64,000 nt of DNA from Novakomyces olei. Taxonomy: Eukaryota; Ascomycota; Novakomycetes; Novakomycetales; Novakomycetaceae. Shown here in pieces: positions 31,059-42,180 of this stretch. Location: positions 124,001 through 188,000 of the forward strand of contig JADEYG010000003.1 of the NCBI GenBank assembly GCA_016906335.1, read 5' to 3'. A program made the translations under genes and the position numbers. Within the stretch, counting starts at the first letter, position 1. Each line of letters opens with the position of its first letter. The notes beneath the pieces are model-generated. The model was not told the origin of the DNA and did not search any database. It saw only the letters and a program-made list of their open reading frames with translations.

Positions 31059-31635
31059 TTCGATACCCGTACGATTGTGAGCGTACAGTCGCCAATAGTC
31101 TAGTAAACCAAGCAAATAAAAGCAAACCCAATGTGGATAACCAAAGAGCAGCATGAGCATGATGACTGATATAAAATAGACCAAAGAATGTATCGACCCG
31201 TGGACAATACACGAAGTACCCAACCAGGCAGGCTTTTAGAGTATGTCTCTCGTCAGAATGTGTAATCTTTACATTCTAATCCAGGATTGAATCTACGAGT
31301 AATTGCACATTATACTATGAAACGAAAAGGCTCTGTGCTTAGTAGTTTCCCATAGCTGAATATTATAGGGCAATAATACCAAAAACCAGAATGGTGACGA
31401 TCATCGGTCGTGTTTATAGTGGTATCTCCTTATATATTTTTCCGCACTAGTATAAACCTACCATATTATTACATACTACAATTTAATGATGAAACGAGTA
31501 TTTTTGATATAGAGTACTTTTGCGTAACGGGTAGAATAACCACATTGGCCGTACAAACAACACAATTGCTATAACCTTTTGCTTTTGTTGTCACTGATCT
31601 TTTTGCAAACCCAAATATTAAGCAAACCATTACAC
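31059..31635. other. NSE1-profilin intergenic region
   Basis: The 3' region of NSE1 and promoter of profilin. Antisense open frames here overlap NSE1 exons and look like shadows. A TATA-like tatatattt lies near 31431. No gene is seen. Confidence 0.45.
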
Positions 31636-32301
31636 ATGTCGTGGCAAGGTAAGTTGCGGCAATCAGAGATTTTTCGCTTTTTTCAACGAACAACACAAGC
31701 TTAATTGACTCTTATAGCGTACGTCGATACTTCTCTGGTGGGCTCTCACCAAGTGGACAAAGCCGGTATCTATGCCCGTGATGGCAGCAGTACCTGGGCC
31801 GCCAGCCCTGGATTCACGGTAGGTCTCATTTGCACTGGTCAAGTTTTTTTCTGACCATTTTAGCCGTCCGCTACGGAATTAAAGACTTTAGCCAAAGGAT
31901 TCGAGGATCCGACGAGCATGTTTGGCACGGGAATCACCCTGCAGGGCGTAAAATACTTTACTATTCGCGCGGAAGATCGATCCATTTACGGGAAATTGGT
32001 AAGAAAGGCAGTAAATACGAAAAGACTCTGAATAAAAGAATCGATATTGTTGGGAGCACTAAAGAAATACGAAAGTAGAGAGAAGTTTAGCATAAAATCA
32101 CGTCACTAACTGTGTCAGCACGAGGAAGGTGTCATTTGCGTGCGCACGAAGCAGGCTCTTATAATCGCTCACTATCCATCGAACGTACAGCCCGGAAACG
32201 CTGTCACGACTGTGGGTATGTTTAATTCGTCACTTATCAATTCCAGCTGAGACTAATATATAGAAAAATTGGCAGATTATTTGGTCGGAGTCAATTACTA
32301 G
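31636..32301 (+). CDS. PFY1: Profilin
   Basis: Binds actin monomers and feeds them to formins through poly-proline. Five exons (31636-31648, 31718-31818, 31864-31998, 32119-32215, 32264-32301) give 127 residues, the usual size. The start exon is only 13 nt and yields MSWQ, joined to [19 protein letters not shown]; the N-terminal MSWQ/YVD is diagnostic. It continues with [48 protein letters not shown] and the C-terminal [10 protein letters not shown]. All introns have GT-AG ends and consistent phases. Its partners formin and verprolin are elsewhere in the window. Confidence 0.96.
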
Positions 32302-32532
32302 GTTTTTGCAAAGCTTCTACAAGTTCAGTTTGCTTGGTTTTGGTCCATCTCTAATACAAATTCAAATAAAGCATCATATTAAAACCAGGGCACGCCTGCG
32401 TGCCACGTTAAATTAGTCTAGATGGAATATTGTCGGCTCTGTACGTGTGACATTCCCGTTCTGTAGGGCTCGTAAAGATCTTGCCATTTAAACGGGACTT
32501 GTGGTTCGTGTGCCCACCAATTTATCGATAAT

Positions 32533-33095
32533 CTACCATGTAAGCAGAAATTCAAATCTACCAACAATATCACTCACTTGTGCAACAACTGGCAGGCAAA
32601 GCACAGGTCCAATCAAAGGCAATCCACGTAAAAAGTTTATCACCACAGGGAAAAAGTCGCCACTAGAATTCTGTATCAGTAAACGTTCGTTAATGAAGAA
32701 TTTTATGATACAATAAGTTTATGAAGCCAAACAGCTCAACAAAAACCCCAACGACGGGTCTTCGAAGGAAAACTAGCAAGATTCCGCCGAGAAAACATAA
32801 ACTGCCCCGTAGTTTATTTCGTCGTGCGAAAAACATAACAGTCTTGTTTAATCCAATGATAAGAGTAAGGCCTAGCAAAAACAGGACATTCCCCATTGCA
32901 AGAAAGGCAGTATCAAAAAACAGCATAACTCCCTTGGTCTATGTTAGCATCTTGCGCGAGGATCCAGTTTGCAAGTTTGGCCTACAAAAATCATAAAAAC
33001 AAAGCCGCCGGCGCTGAGCGCTACTCCAAACTCTGTCAAATTAGACACACAACAAATGCTCTTGATATACTTTGCTGATCTGTCAGCCACATCAT
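32533..33095 (-). CDS. GOT1: Got1, Golgi/ER vesicle transport membrane protein
   Basis: Small four-helix membrane protein acting in ER-to-Golgi traffic. Four exons (33095-33071, 33032-32986, 32932-32712, 32662-32533) give 140 residues, matching Got1. The spliced start MMWLTDQQKFGVALSAGG leads into MLFFDTAFLAMGNVLFLLG, LIIGLNKTVMFFARRNKLRG and FVELFGFINLFGDFFPVV, all family landmarks. For the third intron I use the downstream AG (TTCTAG) because it gives NLFGDFF in frame. The first of two adjacent ATGs is taken as start. A GTGAGT near the end (after LPVVAQ) could be a donor, but reading through to the stop gives the expected length. Convergent with profilin. Confidence 0.93.
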
Positions 33096-33526
33096 GAAAC
33101 AGGGCACGCTCTGTGATCGATTCCACGATTTTGTTTATCTGCACTGGCCACGATCATATATTTTGAGTGTATTATTTTTGTCTCGTGCGTGTCTACATAT
33201 CTAATTTAGGATATTTCGAAATTGCTATAAAAAACCCCTTGATAAAAACATTCACACCCTCTTTATATTTATAAACCTCGATTTACACACACAAAAAAAA
33301 ATTAAGAATATCAGCACGCTAGGGTTGGTTAGGGTTAGCTAGGATTAACCGCCTATAATACATTTTGACCGGACTCAAGCAGAAAGTGCTTTGCTCGTAT
33401 AAAATATATGCTTAAAAACCTACAGCTCAGCTTCCATAGGGGCAATATGTATTCATGGCTATCAGCAACGCGGCAAACAAAGCAGTGCTGAACTTGATCA
33501 TGGCCCGCTATGCAATTTCCAATATT
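33096..33526. promoter_or_regulatory. GOT1 upstream region with telobox words
   Basis: Between the SDR 3' end and the GOT1 start. Carries AGGGTTGGTTAGGGTTAG at 33321-33338, about 230 bp upstream of the GOT1 ATG. A-rich elsewhere; no gene. Confidence 0.5.
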
Positions 33527-34240
33527 TCACCAGGGTAAAGTTTCGCCTCTGTAATTGATAAGACGCGGCTCACTGTTGAGTGGAAAAGAAGACAGGGCTT
33601 TAATCATACCAGTAACACTTTCATCGACAGAGATGCTGGCATTCTTACCGCCCATGTCAGTCTGCACCCAACCTGGATGGATAGGAATAACAGTAATGCC
33701 CTTGTCCCTATAGTATCCGTACCAATATTTCGCCATCATATCAAGAGCGGCTTTGGTGGAGTGGTAGGCCATCATGTTGTTTGTGCCGTCCGAGAGAGTA
33801 ACTGAGCCCGAACTAGACGAGATATAGACGATGGTCTTGCGCTCGCTGCGTAGTACGAGAGGAAATAGGAGACGAGTCAGGTATCCAGGTCCAACCACGT
33901 TAACATTGAATGCTTCACGGAATCCTGCCGGATCAATTTCGAGTGGCTCTCCGAGCGGTGTACTAATGGCAGAGTTGAAAATTGACAAATCCAAGCCGCT
34001 GCCGCCCACTACACCAGAGATAGACTTGGCGAATGCGTCAATACTGTTGTCGTTGGATACGTCAAGTTTGAGAATCTTCAGCTTCTCCGGGTTTTCTGCG
34101 GCCAACTGTTCTAGTCTCTCCACGTTGCTCGTAGCACGCACAGTCGCAACTACTAATTGCGAAATTGGCAGCAAGTGCCGAACAAGGCCAAGGCCAATCC
34201 CACGGTTGGCGCCCGTAACAAGCACGTTTCTAATGGACAT
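33527..34240 (-). CDS. Short-chain dehydrogenase/reductase (classical SDR)
   Basis: NAD(P)-dependent oxidoreductase of unknown substrate, 237 residues, single exon. I start at the ATG at 34240 (MSIRNVLVTGANRG); the open frame further upstream begins only with a non-ATG codon. It has the cofactor loop TGANRGIG, the NSA motif in IFNSAIS, the active-site Ser in YISSSSGS and the YxxxK pair in AYHSTKAAL. The overall layout resembles C-factor/sniffer-type SDRs (carbonyl reductase-like). No targeting signal. Confidence 0.9.
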   Translation of the reverse strand: MSIRNVLVTGANRGIGLGLVRHLLPISQLVVATVRATSNVERLEQLAAENPEKLKILKLDVSNDNSIDAFAKSISGVVGGSGLDLSIFNSAISTPLGEPLEIDPAGFREAFNVNVVGPGYLTRLLFPLVLRSERKTIVYISSSSGSVTLSDGTNNMMAYHSTKAALDMMAKYWYGYYRDKGITVIPIHPGWVQTDMGGKNASISVDESVTGMIKALSSFPLNSEPRLINYRGETLPW

Positions 34241-34816
34241 TATAGCCACCGTATATTTAAACCTTTTCAAGTGCAAATTTTCGGCGCTATTGCCGATTTA
34301 TATGTACCGTCTTTGCAATAATCAGCCCGTCTTGCTACAGTATAACGTCATACTTTGCTCGGTATAACCGACGTATCCGCACGCTTATGCGCTCATTCAG
34401 GGCAGTAACCAAAGGTCGATGTGTACATTAGCCGAAGGCATTTTGTTTGTAATACTGCACCCGTTTGGGACAGCGTATCCGTACGGCGCTGTAAATTACC
34501 GCCAATCGGTCCTCTTGACACTGGATTTTGGCGGGGAAATATATAAATAAATTTTATCAAGGCTATTATTTCTCTTCCTAAATATAGGTTCGAAATTCAT
34601 ATAGTGATCTACTAGAGAAATTAAACCCTAAATAACCCTAGATACTTCGATTTACCTTAACATAAATAAACAAGAGTACTCTCTTATCGCATAACGAATT
34701 TTATTGGCTGTAAAATGTCCGTGCCTTATATAATACACGCACGCTGGTTATGACCTAGAATGTGACTTTGGTACTGGTAAATAATCTCGGATACGAAGAC
34801 GAGTCCTCTACAGCAA
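34241..34816. promoter_or_regulatory. Divergent promoter region SDR/FAD oxidase
   Basis: AT-rich spacer. CCCTAAATAACCCTAG at 34626-34641 gives two telobox words about 180 bp before the oxidase. A tatataata stretch occurs near 34726. No gene. Confidence 0.5.
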
Positions 34817-36278
34817 ATGGCAATTGAAAACAGTGGAAAGACGGTGGTAGTATTGGGCGCTGGTGTTTTTGGGCTTTCGTCAGCACTGCATTTAGCCAAT
34901 GCAGGTCACCGCGTAGTTCTACTTGATCGGCAGCCGTATGATACTAACGAGTACGACTCGTTAGATGGTGGAGCCGATGCCGCCAGTTGTGGTAAGAAGG
35001 AGATCTAATACCGAGATTAGACGCAACCAAATACCATTAGAATATTGGCTAATTACAGACTTGAACAAGATCTTTAGGGCGAGTTACGGAGACGACTCAT
35101 TGCTCAATGAGTTTGCCCTGAGCGCGAGATCGCATTGGCAAGCCTGGTCGCTCTTGAGCCGAGAACCACTGTTTGAGCAAACGGGCTACCTGCGCCTCGA
35201 CGACCACGATGAGCATGGACCCTCGGAGCGTGGGAATTTGGAGTGCTACTCGCGTCAAGGCTTGAGGCACACACAGTACGATATCAATACCGAGGTGGAT
35301 CGTGCAAAGGCAGATGGTATTGAGCCAAGATTAGACCCAATCGGCCGCAAGAGTCGCGGAATCAAGACTATTGGGGTCTATGATACTACTGGCGGGTTCG
35401 TTCACGCTTCACGGTCCTGCCTTTTTGTTTTGAGAGCGTTGCAACGTCATCCTGCTGTCACTACTGTCCTGGGACCTCATGCGGCTTTTGGCTCGTTTCA
35501 CGTTGAAAATGGCCGGTATACAGGCGTCGCTACCGCCGATGGATCTGTTTACAAGGGCGATCACGTAGTGGTGGCATTGGGTCCGTGGTCGACGCAGGTG
35601 CTGCCTGAGCTCCGCGATCGTATAGAGGCATCTGCCGGAAATGTGGCAATTCTACAGATCCCTCAGCACCGAAAGGATCTATTGAAAAAATACTCGCCTG
35701 ATGCGTTTCCCGTGGTGAGCTGGAAAGGCGGTGCTCTATTGGAGCGTGAAAAGGGAGCAGGTATTTACTTCTTCCCTTGTACTCCAGACGGCCGTATCAA
35801 GATCGGCCACCGTGGGAATAAATGGATCAATCCGGTCGGGGCTGATGCGTATTCGCAGCCTGTAACTGCATCAACGGACCCGAGAGAGACGCGATTTCCA
35901 GTCGCTACTATGGACGAGATCAAGGAATTTGTGCGTACTAATCTTACCGATATTGTTGAAGCAGGTGGTGAAATTGTTTATACCAGACTTTGCTGGTACA
36001 CGGATGTAATCGATAACATGTTTGTCATTGATCACGTGCCAAATCGTCCTGGTGTGGTGAGCTGCACCGGCGGATCTGGCCACGGCTTCAAATTTCTCCC
36101 TGTGCTGGGTAGCGTTACCGCTGACGTTATAGCGGGACGTAAAACGAAATTGACGGACCGTTTCCGTTGGCGCTCTCGTGAGGAGATGAAGGTTGTGAAT
36201 AAAATTAATGAAGGTACCAATGGGCCACGAACCCTCTACAATCAGTCGCTCATTAAGCCCGAGGATATGGTGTTTTGA
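34817..36278 (+). CDS. MSOX-family FAD-dependent amine oxidase
   Basis: Flavoenzyme of the monomeric sarcosine oxidase / fructosyl-amino-acid oxidase / L-pipecolate oxidase group. Two exons (34817-34991, 35059-36278) give 464 residues. The dinucleotide motif is VVVLGAGVFGLSSALHLA. Splicing gives AASCDLNKIFRASYGDD, matching the family's conserved ASxDxNKxxR block. The C-terminal part has LCWYTD, with a Cys in the position that binds FAD covalently in this family, and the SGHGFKFLPVLG signature. The C-terminus EDMVF lacks the peroxisomal SKL signal common in relatives. Substrate cannot be told; fungal homologues act on N-methyl amino acids, Amadori products or pipecolate. Confidence 0.9.
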
Positions 36279-36797
36279 GCTGAACAACTAAGCCGTGGGA
36301 GAGAAGAAAAGACCGAGACGTTATCTTTTATATCTAAAATTGGTTGGTGTATAGATGCTGAAAGAAATTTAATGTTTATAATTGACCGTAATGAGTGCAA
36401 ATTTGGTCTTGAATTTAGCATTTTCCTTTTCACGCCTCGCCTGCTGTGGGAGTAACGTTCAGTTTACGCTGACTTTGTCTGGTATAACATAGCAAAGTAG
36501 AATCGTTCAGCCGGGATTTGACCCTAACCCTAGTCCCTGTGATAATGATAATTATATACGTAGATTTGCCAACTCTCTCTACTTTAAACAAACCCTAACC
36601 CTTTACCCATTCATTTTACGAAAATCCTACTTGCGCGAGTCCAACAGCGTCCTTTAAAATCGGACACGAGGCCGAGCAATCCACGCCGCGCCTCAACGAG
36701 CATGCTCAAATAGAATATTACATCAAAGTACGCGCGCTTCTTGCTTTGGTGGATATGAGAAATATTTTCAAAGTCGTCAAATTGAAAATAAAAATAA
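36279..36797. promoter_or_regulatory. CARNMT1 upstream region with telobox words
   Basis: Holds ACCCTAACCCTAG at 36521-36533 and AACCCTAACCC at 36591-36601, both 200-280 bp before the downstream ATG. No gene is seen. Confidence 0.5.
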
Positions 36798-38044
36798 ATG
36801 AATTCAATGGACGATGAGGAAGCACAGGTGCTAGCACGCACACTGACAGCGTTTGAGGCATATGTAACAACATCATTACAGAAAAACCATTGGCGGCGAT
36901 GCGATTTTATACAATTGCCTCAGCATCATCGCGAGTTGTTGGACGGCTATGGTGCGAAGCTTGAACGGGTCGACGCGGCAATAGCTCGAAATGGAGTTTT
37001 TGTGAAATTATTGGTTGAGACAGCAGCTGCCGAATTCTGGGGCAAATCGTCTTTTCCCAAGCTTCATCCGACTTCAAAGTATGCTTTTTTTTTTTTAATT
37101 ATTTTAATGATTTAATGGTATTTATCTAAAACCAACAGTGACACTGATAAAGTGCGATCTACGCTCAAACAATTTGTCCGCGATTGGACTGCCGACGGGG
37201 CCGAAGAGCGGAGGCTATCGTATACTCCGATCTTAGAAACATTGAACCAGTATTTTGGCCATTTGAATGCCGATGAAAAGGCTCGTATATCCGTTCTTGT
37301 ACCCGGAGCTGGGTTGGGTCGTCTTCCCTACGAAATAGCAGCCGCAGGTAAGTTTAGAAAAATATGACAGCCCGCACACGATCTAGATCTCTTGCCGTAG
37401 AAGGGTATAGACGTGAACGATTCTGTGACTAATTAGTTCGAATGGCTAATTGATTGAAAGGTTACTCTTGCCAAGGAAATGAGTTTTCCTTTCATATGTT
37501 GTTTGGCTCCAATTTTATACTGAATCACACAACAGAAGCAGATGCTTTTGAGCTCTTTCCATATGTGCACTCATTTTCAAATCATCGCTCGGAAGAAAAG
37601 GATCTATTGCATCGTGTTACTTTGCCAGATGTAGTGCCCGCTGCACTAGTTGGAGGCCGTGCTGCATTCAGTATGGCCGCGGGTAATTTTATCGAGATAT
37701 ATTCCGATGAATCGTCACGTGAAGCCTTTGACGTTGTTGCTACTGTGTTTTTCATTGATACTGCTCATAACATTTGTGCGTACCTTGATACCATTTGTCA
37801 TTGTCTCCGACCAGGCGGCTTATGGGTCAATTTAGGTCCGTTACTGTGGCACTTTGAGGGAGGAGGCAATAGCAGTGATGGAGGCAGTATAGAATTAACA
37901 CTAAAGGAGCTCTTTGATTTGCTACCAAAGTATGGGCTTAAAGTGCGGCAACAGCGTTGTATCAGCACAACGTATATGAGCGCGCCAAACTCAATGTTAA
38001 AGTATGTGTATGAGACCGAGTTCTTTGTAGCGGAAAAAGTCTAA
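36798..38044 (+). CDS. CARNMT1: Carnosine N-methyltransferase family protein (N2227-like)
   Basis: SAM-dependent methyltransferase; animal CARNMT1 makes anserine, and yeast YNL092W is the fungal relative. Three exons (36798-37078, 37139-37347, 37461-38044) give 357 residues. Splicing brings together ISVLVPGAGLGRLPYEIAAA and GYSCQGNEFSFHMLFGSNFI, the SAM-binding core of the family. Further matches are VVATVFFIDTAHN, LRPGGLWVNLGPLLWH and MLKYVYETEFFVA. An alternative start three codons downstream (MDDEE) is possible. The true substrate in fungi, which lack carnosine, may be a histidine dipeptide or protein histidine. Confidence 0.92.
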
Positions 38045-38366
38045 GGGCCCTGAAAGGTCGTCAACAGACTGAGTCTTACATTGCCCATGTACATTTTTAA
38101 AATTGTTAGACTATCTGTATTTTCGTTAGGGTTGGATAGGGCTGAATCAAAGTTCATTTTGGTCTGTCGATCTGCTTGAATATTCCAATAAGCGTACATC
38201 GAATATTATAAAAATTATTGACTACTTTATTCTTTGTTCAAATTGTTCGCTTTAATGAATTTAATGTCCAATGCCTGACAGTTAATTTCTATATTACATG
38301 CGTTCCCAGCCTCTATGATTCGTACGTATGAACCCCAGTTCATACGTAAATCTCTATATATACATT
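38045..38366. other. Convergent spacer CARNMT1/Zn2Cys6 gene
   Basis: Contains one TTAGGGTTGGATAGGG telobox-like run at 38127-38142. No gene is seen. Confidence 0.45.
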
Positions 38367-40584
38367 TTAAGCAAAGCAAAGTTCCCAACCACGATGCTCA
38401 ATAATAGCAATCCAATCCACCCAAAGCCGACCGTCCAAATTTTCGTTCCACACTTGCTCAACAACGCTTTGTGCGAGCTTAATGTTTCCCATTCGGCTGC
38501 TTTGGTACAAATTTTCAAACATACGTGTGATTTGGTGCCGATGAAAAGGCTGCACTGCATCAACTCCAATAATAAAAAGGGGAAAGAGTAAAGAGCATCG
38601 AATGTCGTGCTGAAACAGCGGCTCCATAATGCCCAACACTTCTTCGATCAATGCCTGACTCGAAAGGCATGCAGCATTGATTTTGTGTATTACTTGATGC
38701 AAGTAAATCCGAGCTGCAGCCTGATGCACGTAAAATGCGGAGACGTAATTTGGAACTTGATCAGCATAAATACTCGCCAAGTCTTTTGTGTTGGGCTGCG
38801 CATCAATCAGCTTTTGTTCTAATATCAAACTAGCAGAAGCCAGCTCTGTGATTGTCATTTCATGGCGCCGTGTATGTAACTGCATGATATCGCCAAGCGT
38901 TGCGAAAATGCTCTTGCAGCAGCTCATATGTGAGTCTAAGCCGTAATGAACAGATAATATTTCTGACATTTCAAAAGACGACAATGAAGGGCCCCTCGAC
39001 ATGCTCGCACTCGACTATTCTGATTAGCGAAATCAAAAAGATATGAAGCATTCAAGAAAACGGACAAAAGAGTCTCTTGGAAACTCAAAACAAAAGTCAT
39101 GATATTTTCGTTAAAGCACTAGATACCCAGCGGGCATTCATTGCTTGATTAGAGAATTAAGGAGACTGAGGTGTCAAAGAGCTTAAACAGGAAATTGGCA
39201 GTAACGAAACTTCCAACGGTTGTCTTGATTTCAAGAGCTGTTAAAGGCAATCATAACGTTTTGAAAGAAAGAAAAATAAAAGAAATTCAACAATAGTGCG
39301 TACCATTAAATCGTGATAAATAAAATTCTGTAGTAGCCAAGTATTAGGCTTTTCGAGTTCCTTTCCTTGTTGGTCGTCTTGCTTCCGGCTGAGCAAATCT
39401 TGGATAATCTCTTTTGCCACCCGGTGTGAAGCTACCCAGTGTACATGGCCGCCACGCAGAATATCGATCGAACTTAGAATAAGCGCGCAAGTCAGCGTGG
39501 TCTCAGAGTAGCGCGCATCTACACACAACTGGTCAAAAACCTGGTGCGCACGTGCGAGAAGTGCTTTAGCCCATTCGCGGAACTCGGGCTGATAGGCAGA
39601 CAAGTGCACAGAAGACCAAGCAAGTACACAGAGCATAACGTTCTTATCGCGCCGTGCTAACTGGAGTAAAAAACGAACAAAAAAATTGTTTACGTCTGGC
39701 GAGACACAAGTCTTTTGACTTAGTGATTGAACATAGTAATCAATAAGATTGGTTGACTGTTCCTCTGTAATTGGCTGGATCTTGGTTGGGGCCATTAGAG
39801 GCTCCGCTTGACCAGTATTGAATGCGAAATCTTTGCCTTGATGAGAGAAAGAACTGCGTGCTAGGCTCGAGGCAGGACTGCTACACGTGGAGGCACCAAA
39901 CATCGAATCGCTGTCTGCTGTACTAGTACTGCTCAGACTCGCTGACCGGAAGAGATCGCCAGTAGGCGAATTGGTACTATTGCTATCTTGCTCTGCGGCT
40001 CTCGGTGCCTCCGTCAAATTCAGCTCATAAGCCAATACCTCATCCAGTGTGCCGCTAATTGGAAGCCCCGTCGCAGTCGCTTCATCTAGCAGCAGATTCT
40101 CGAGTTCTGCACTCTTTTCTCCCTTGTCCACTTTGCCCTCTTTTGGTACAACATCTTGCTCAAACGCGTTACCCGTGTTCACGTGATCCGGACCACTATC
40201 GGAGACTGTGTTCACGTGACTATTACTTTCTTCAGTCACGTGACTTGGTGACATCACGTGACTTTCGGTCATTTTCCTATCATTTTTGGTCACGTGATCA
40301 TCGTTGGTCTCTAAACTCCTGTCTCTTGCTGTCGGCTCTGTATGTAGATTCAGTGCGTGTCGTGTCGAATGGAACCGCCGTGCTCTGCCGCCGCTTGATT
40401 CGTGGTACTTGCATTCGAGTCGCAAGCGTGCGCATCCACCACAAACAGGATGAGCCATATCACATTTTTTCCTAAATCTTTTAGACGAGTTAAAAGCATC
40501 TCCTTACTTGCGAGCTCGACAGGTGAGACAGCCATCTTTTGAGCGTGTGCAATTGGGCCGCCGTTTGTGCACACGTTCAGCCAT
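38367..40584 (-). CDS. Zn2Cys6 fungal transcription factor
   Basis: Binuclear zinc-cluster regulator. Three exons (40584-40508, 40471-39304, 39014-38367) give 630 residues. The zinc cluster is split by the first intron and reads CTRSKDGCLTCRARKKKCDM then CGGCARLRLEC, with six cysteines. The middle region is acidic and Ser-rich. The C-terminal half resembles the Fungal_trans_2 domain (VCVLAWSSVHLSAYQ in degenerate form, then LSVHYGLDS, YVSAFYVHQAAARIYLHQVI and the ending EHRGWELCFA), as in UGA3/SEF-type regulators. The second intron is long (289 nt); its acceptor was chosen to avoid an in-frame stop. The target genes are unknown; CACGTG palindromes occur in its own coding region. Confidence 0.9.
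40180..40296. promoter_or_regulatory. Cluster of five CACGTG E-boxes within coding sequence
   Basis: CACGTG occurs at 40180, 40213, 40237, 40255 and 40291, each in a TCACGTGA context, within 117 bp. On the coding strand they encode repeated His-Val pairs (DHVT, SHVM, SHVT, SHVN, DHVN). CACGTG is the core bound by Cbf1/Pho4-type bHLH proteins. A regulatory role is inference. Confidence 0.4.
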
Positions 40585-42180
40585 TGTGAACTTATTTAGG
40601 CTCAATGTTCAGAGAAAAATGAAATGCAAAGCTTGGAAAGCAAAAATTCGAAAGGCATCGAGTCAAATGTATTGCATTTGGATATAGAAATGTCAAAATT
40701 TGAGAGCTCGAGTTCTATCTAATACGATAAATAAAATATAGTTGAAAAAATTAGAAAACGTAGTATCGGGATCTGTTCCGATGATGGACCTTAAATGGGA
40801 GATGTCACCCAAAAAGGGAAGCGTTGGTAAAGCATGCGAAACGACTCTCGGGTTTTGTATGATAAGACGTAAAAAGCCGACAAGGAGAAATGCCGCTCTA
40901 TGCGCGAATAAACTCTATTATTTCGCCACTTGAGTAAGCTAGAGATACGGTAAGTGGGATAATCTAGTTTATACCCCCACCGCAAGCCCTAACCCTATTT
41001 TTTCGGGAAGGTAACCGCGATCTATACAATAACATTGAGCAATTGGATAACCCGACGAACGTGGGAACGATGATAAAACGATACTGACTGGGCCGAGTTG
41101 TGGCATGAAAAATGCTGTGCCCTGGCTATTGCTCACCAATACCTTATCAAAAGATTCTTGTTGTGCGCAATTGATCTATCACACAGCCATTGTTCTAATT
41201 AAGATGGGTTAACAATCATTGTGTAACAGGAAATATTGAATTAGATGATTTGCGCTTTTGTCCGACAAAAAAGGCTCTTTGATTCGGGTGAAGTAGCATT
41301 AAAGTTATTTTCGTGAACGTTCTATTAGCTACTTCAGTTTATTATTATTAGCTTTAAATGATACTTATCTATATTTAGTATTTAACGGTGTATATTACTT
41401 GATTTCTGTTGCTTTCAGTTTATGCGTTGAGTCTGTCACATGCTTTGTCACGTAATCTCTGGTACTGCATTTCCGTCGGAGTGTAAATATCGAGTATTCC
41501 TTGACTGGTTTACTTGAATTTAAAGCTAAGTGAATAATAAACGTACATATTACTATCGAAGTCGAGCCAGCATAGAAAAATACAACGGTACATCGATGCT
41601 TCACAAGATTTTTGACGATAAGTAACTAAACGTCTCATCGCTGGCAATTATGACGGGCCGGGTATATAACGATTTCGAGCCGAAATGTCCATTTACTTCC
41701 GATTACCAGACTAGAAGCATTGTCTTCATAAGCTATTTCAAATTTGCAGTAAATTTAGATTTTGTAGCATAACTGATTCCAATTATTAAGCATTAATATG
41801 GTGGAATATCTTAATATCGGCATACCTTCCGCATCTGCTAGACCATGGCATGAACAAAGGTTGTGTTTAATGTTCAACCTCAGAATTTGCACATGCCTTT
41901 TTTAATATCAATATAGACTTGTCTTGCGCCAAAATTCCGTCTTCCCAGAGTTTGCTGTATAATTTACATGCTGTGCGATTTACATAAATAAAGCACGTAC
42001 GATCAACAATATACAGAAAAGCCAGTGCTTCGCGCAAGATCTACTATACAAAAGCCCCATAATACTCATAGTGTAACAATATATTGAGTAGCTATTAAAC
42101 ATCATGTACAATCATAAGATTGTGATTAACTATTTACATAAATCATAGTCTTTCAAACGCATGTCATAAGCCAACGACCT
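40585..42180. other. Long intergenic region, no gene seen
   Basis: 1.6 kb of AT-rich sequence upstream of the Zn2Cys6 gene and downstream of the aldo-keto reductase. It carries a CCCTAACCCTA word at 40987-40997. Short open frames (plus strand 40742-40933, minus strand 41395-41604) show no family features. A long, regulated promoter for the transcription factor, or a non-coding transcript, is possible. Confidence 0.45.

Noticed and set aside
30877-31223. Minus-strand hydrophobic ORFs near 31 kb
   Set aside because: Overlap the last NSE1 exon and its 3' region antisense; no family similarity.
32721-32996. Plus-strand 91-codon basic ORF
   Set aside because: Lies opposite GOT1 exons; Got1 match on the minus strand explains the sequence.
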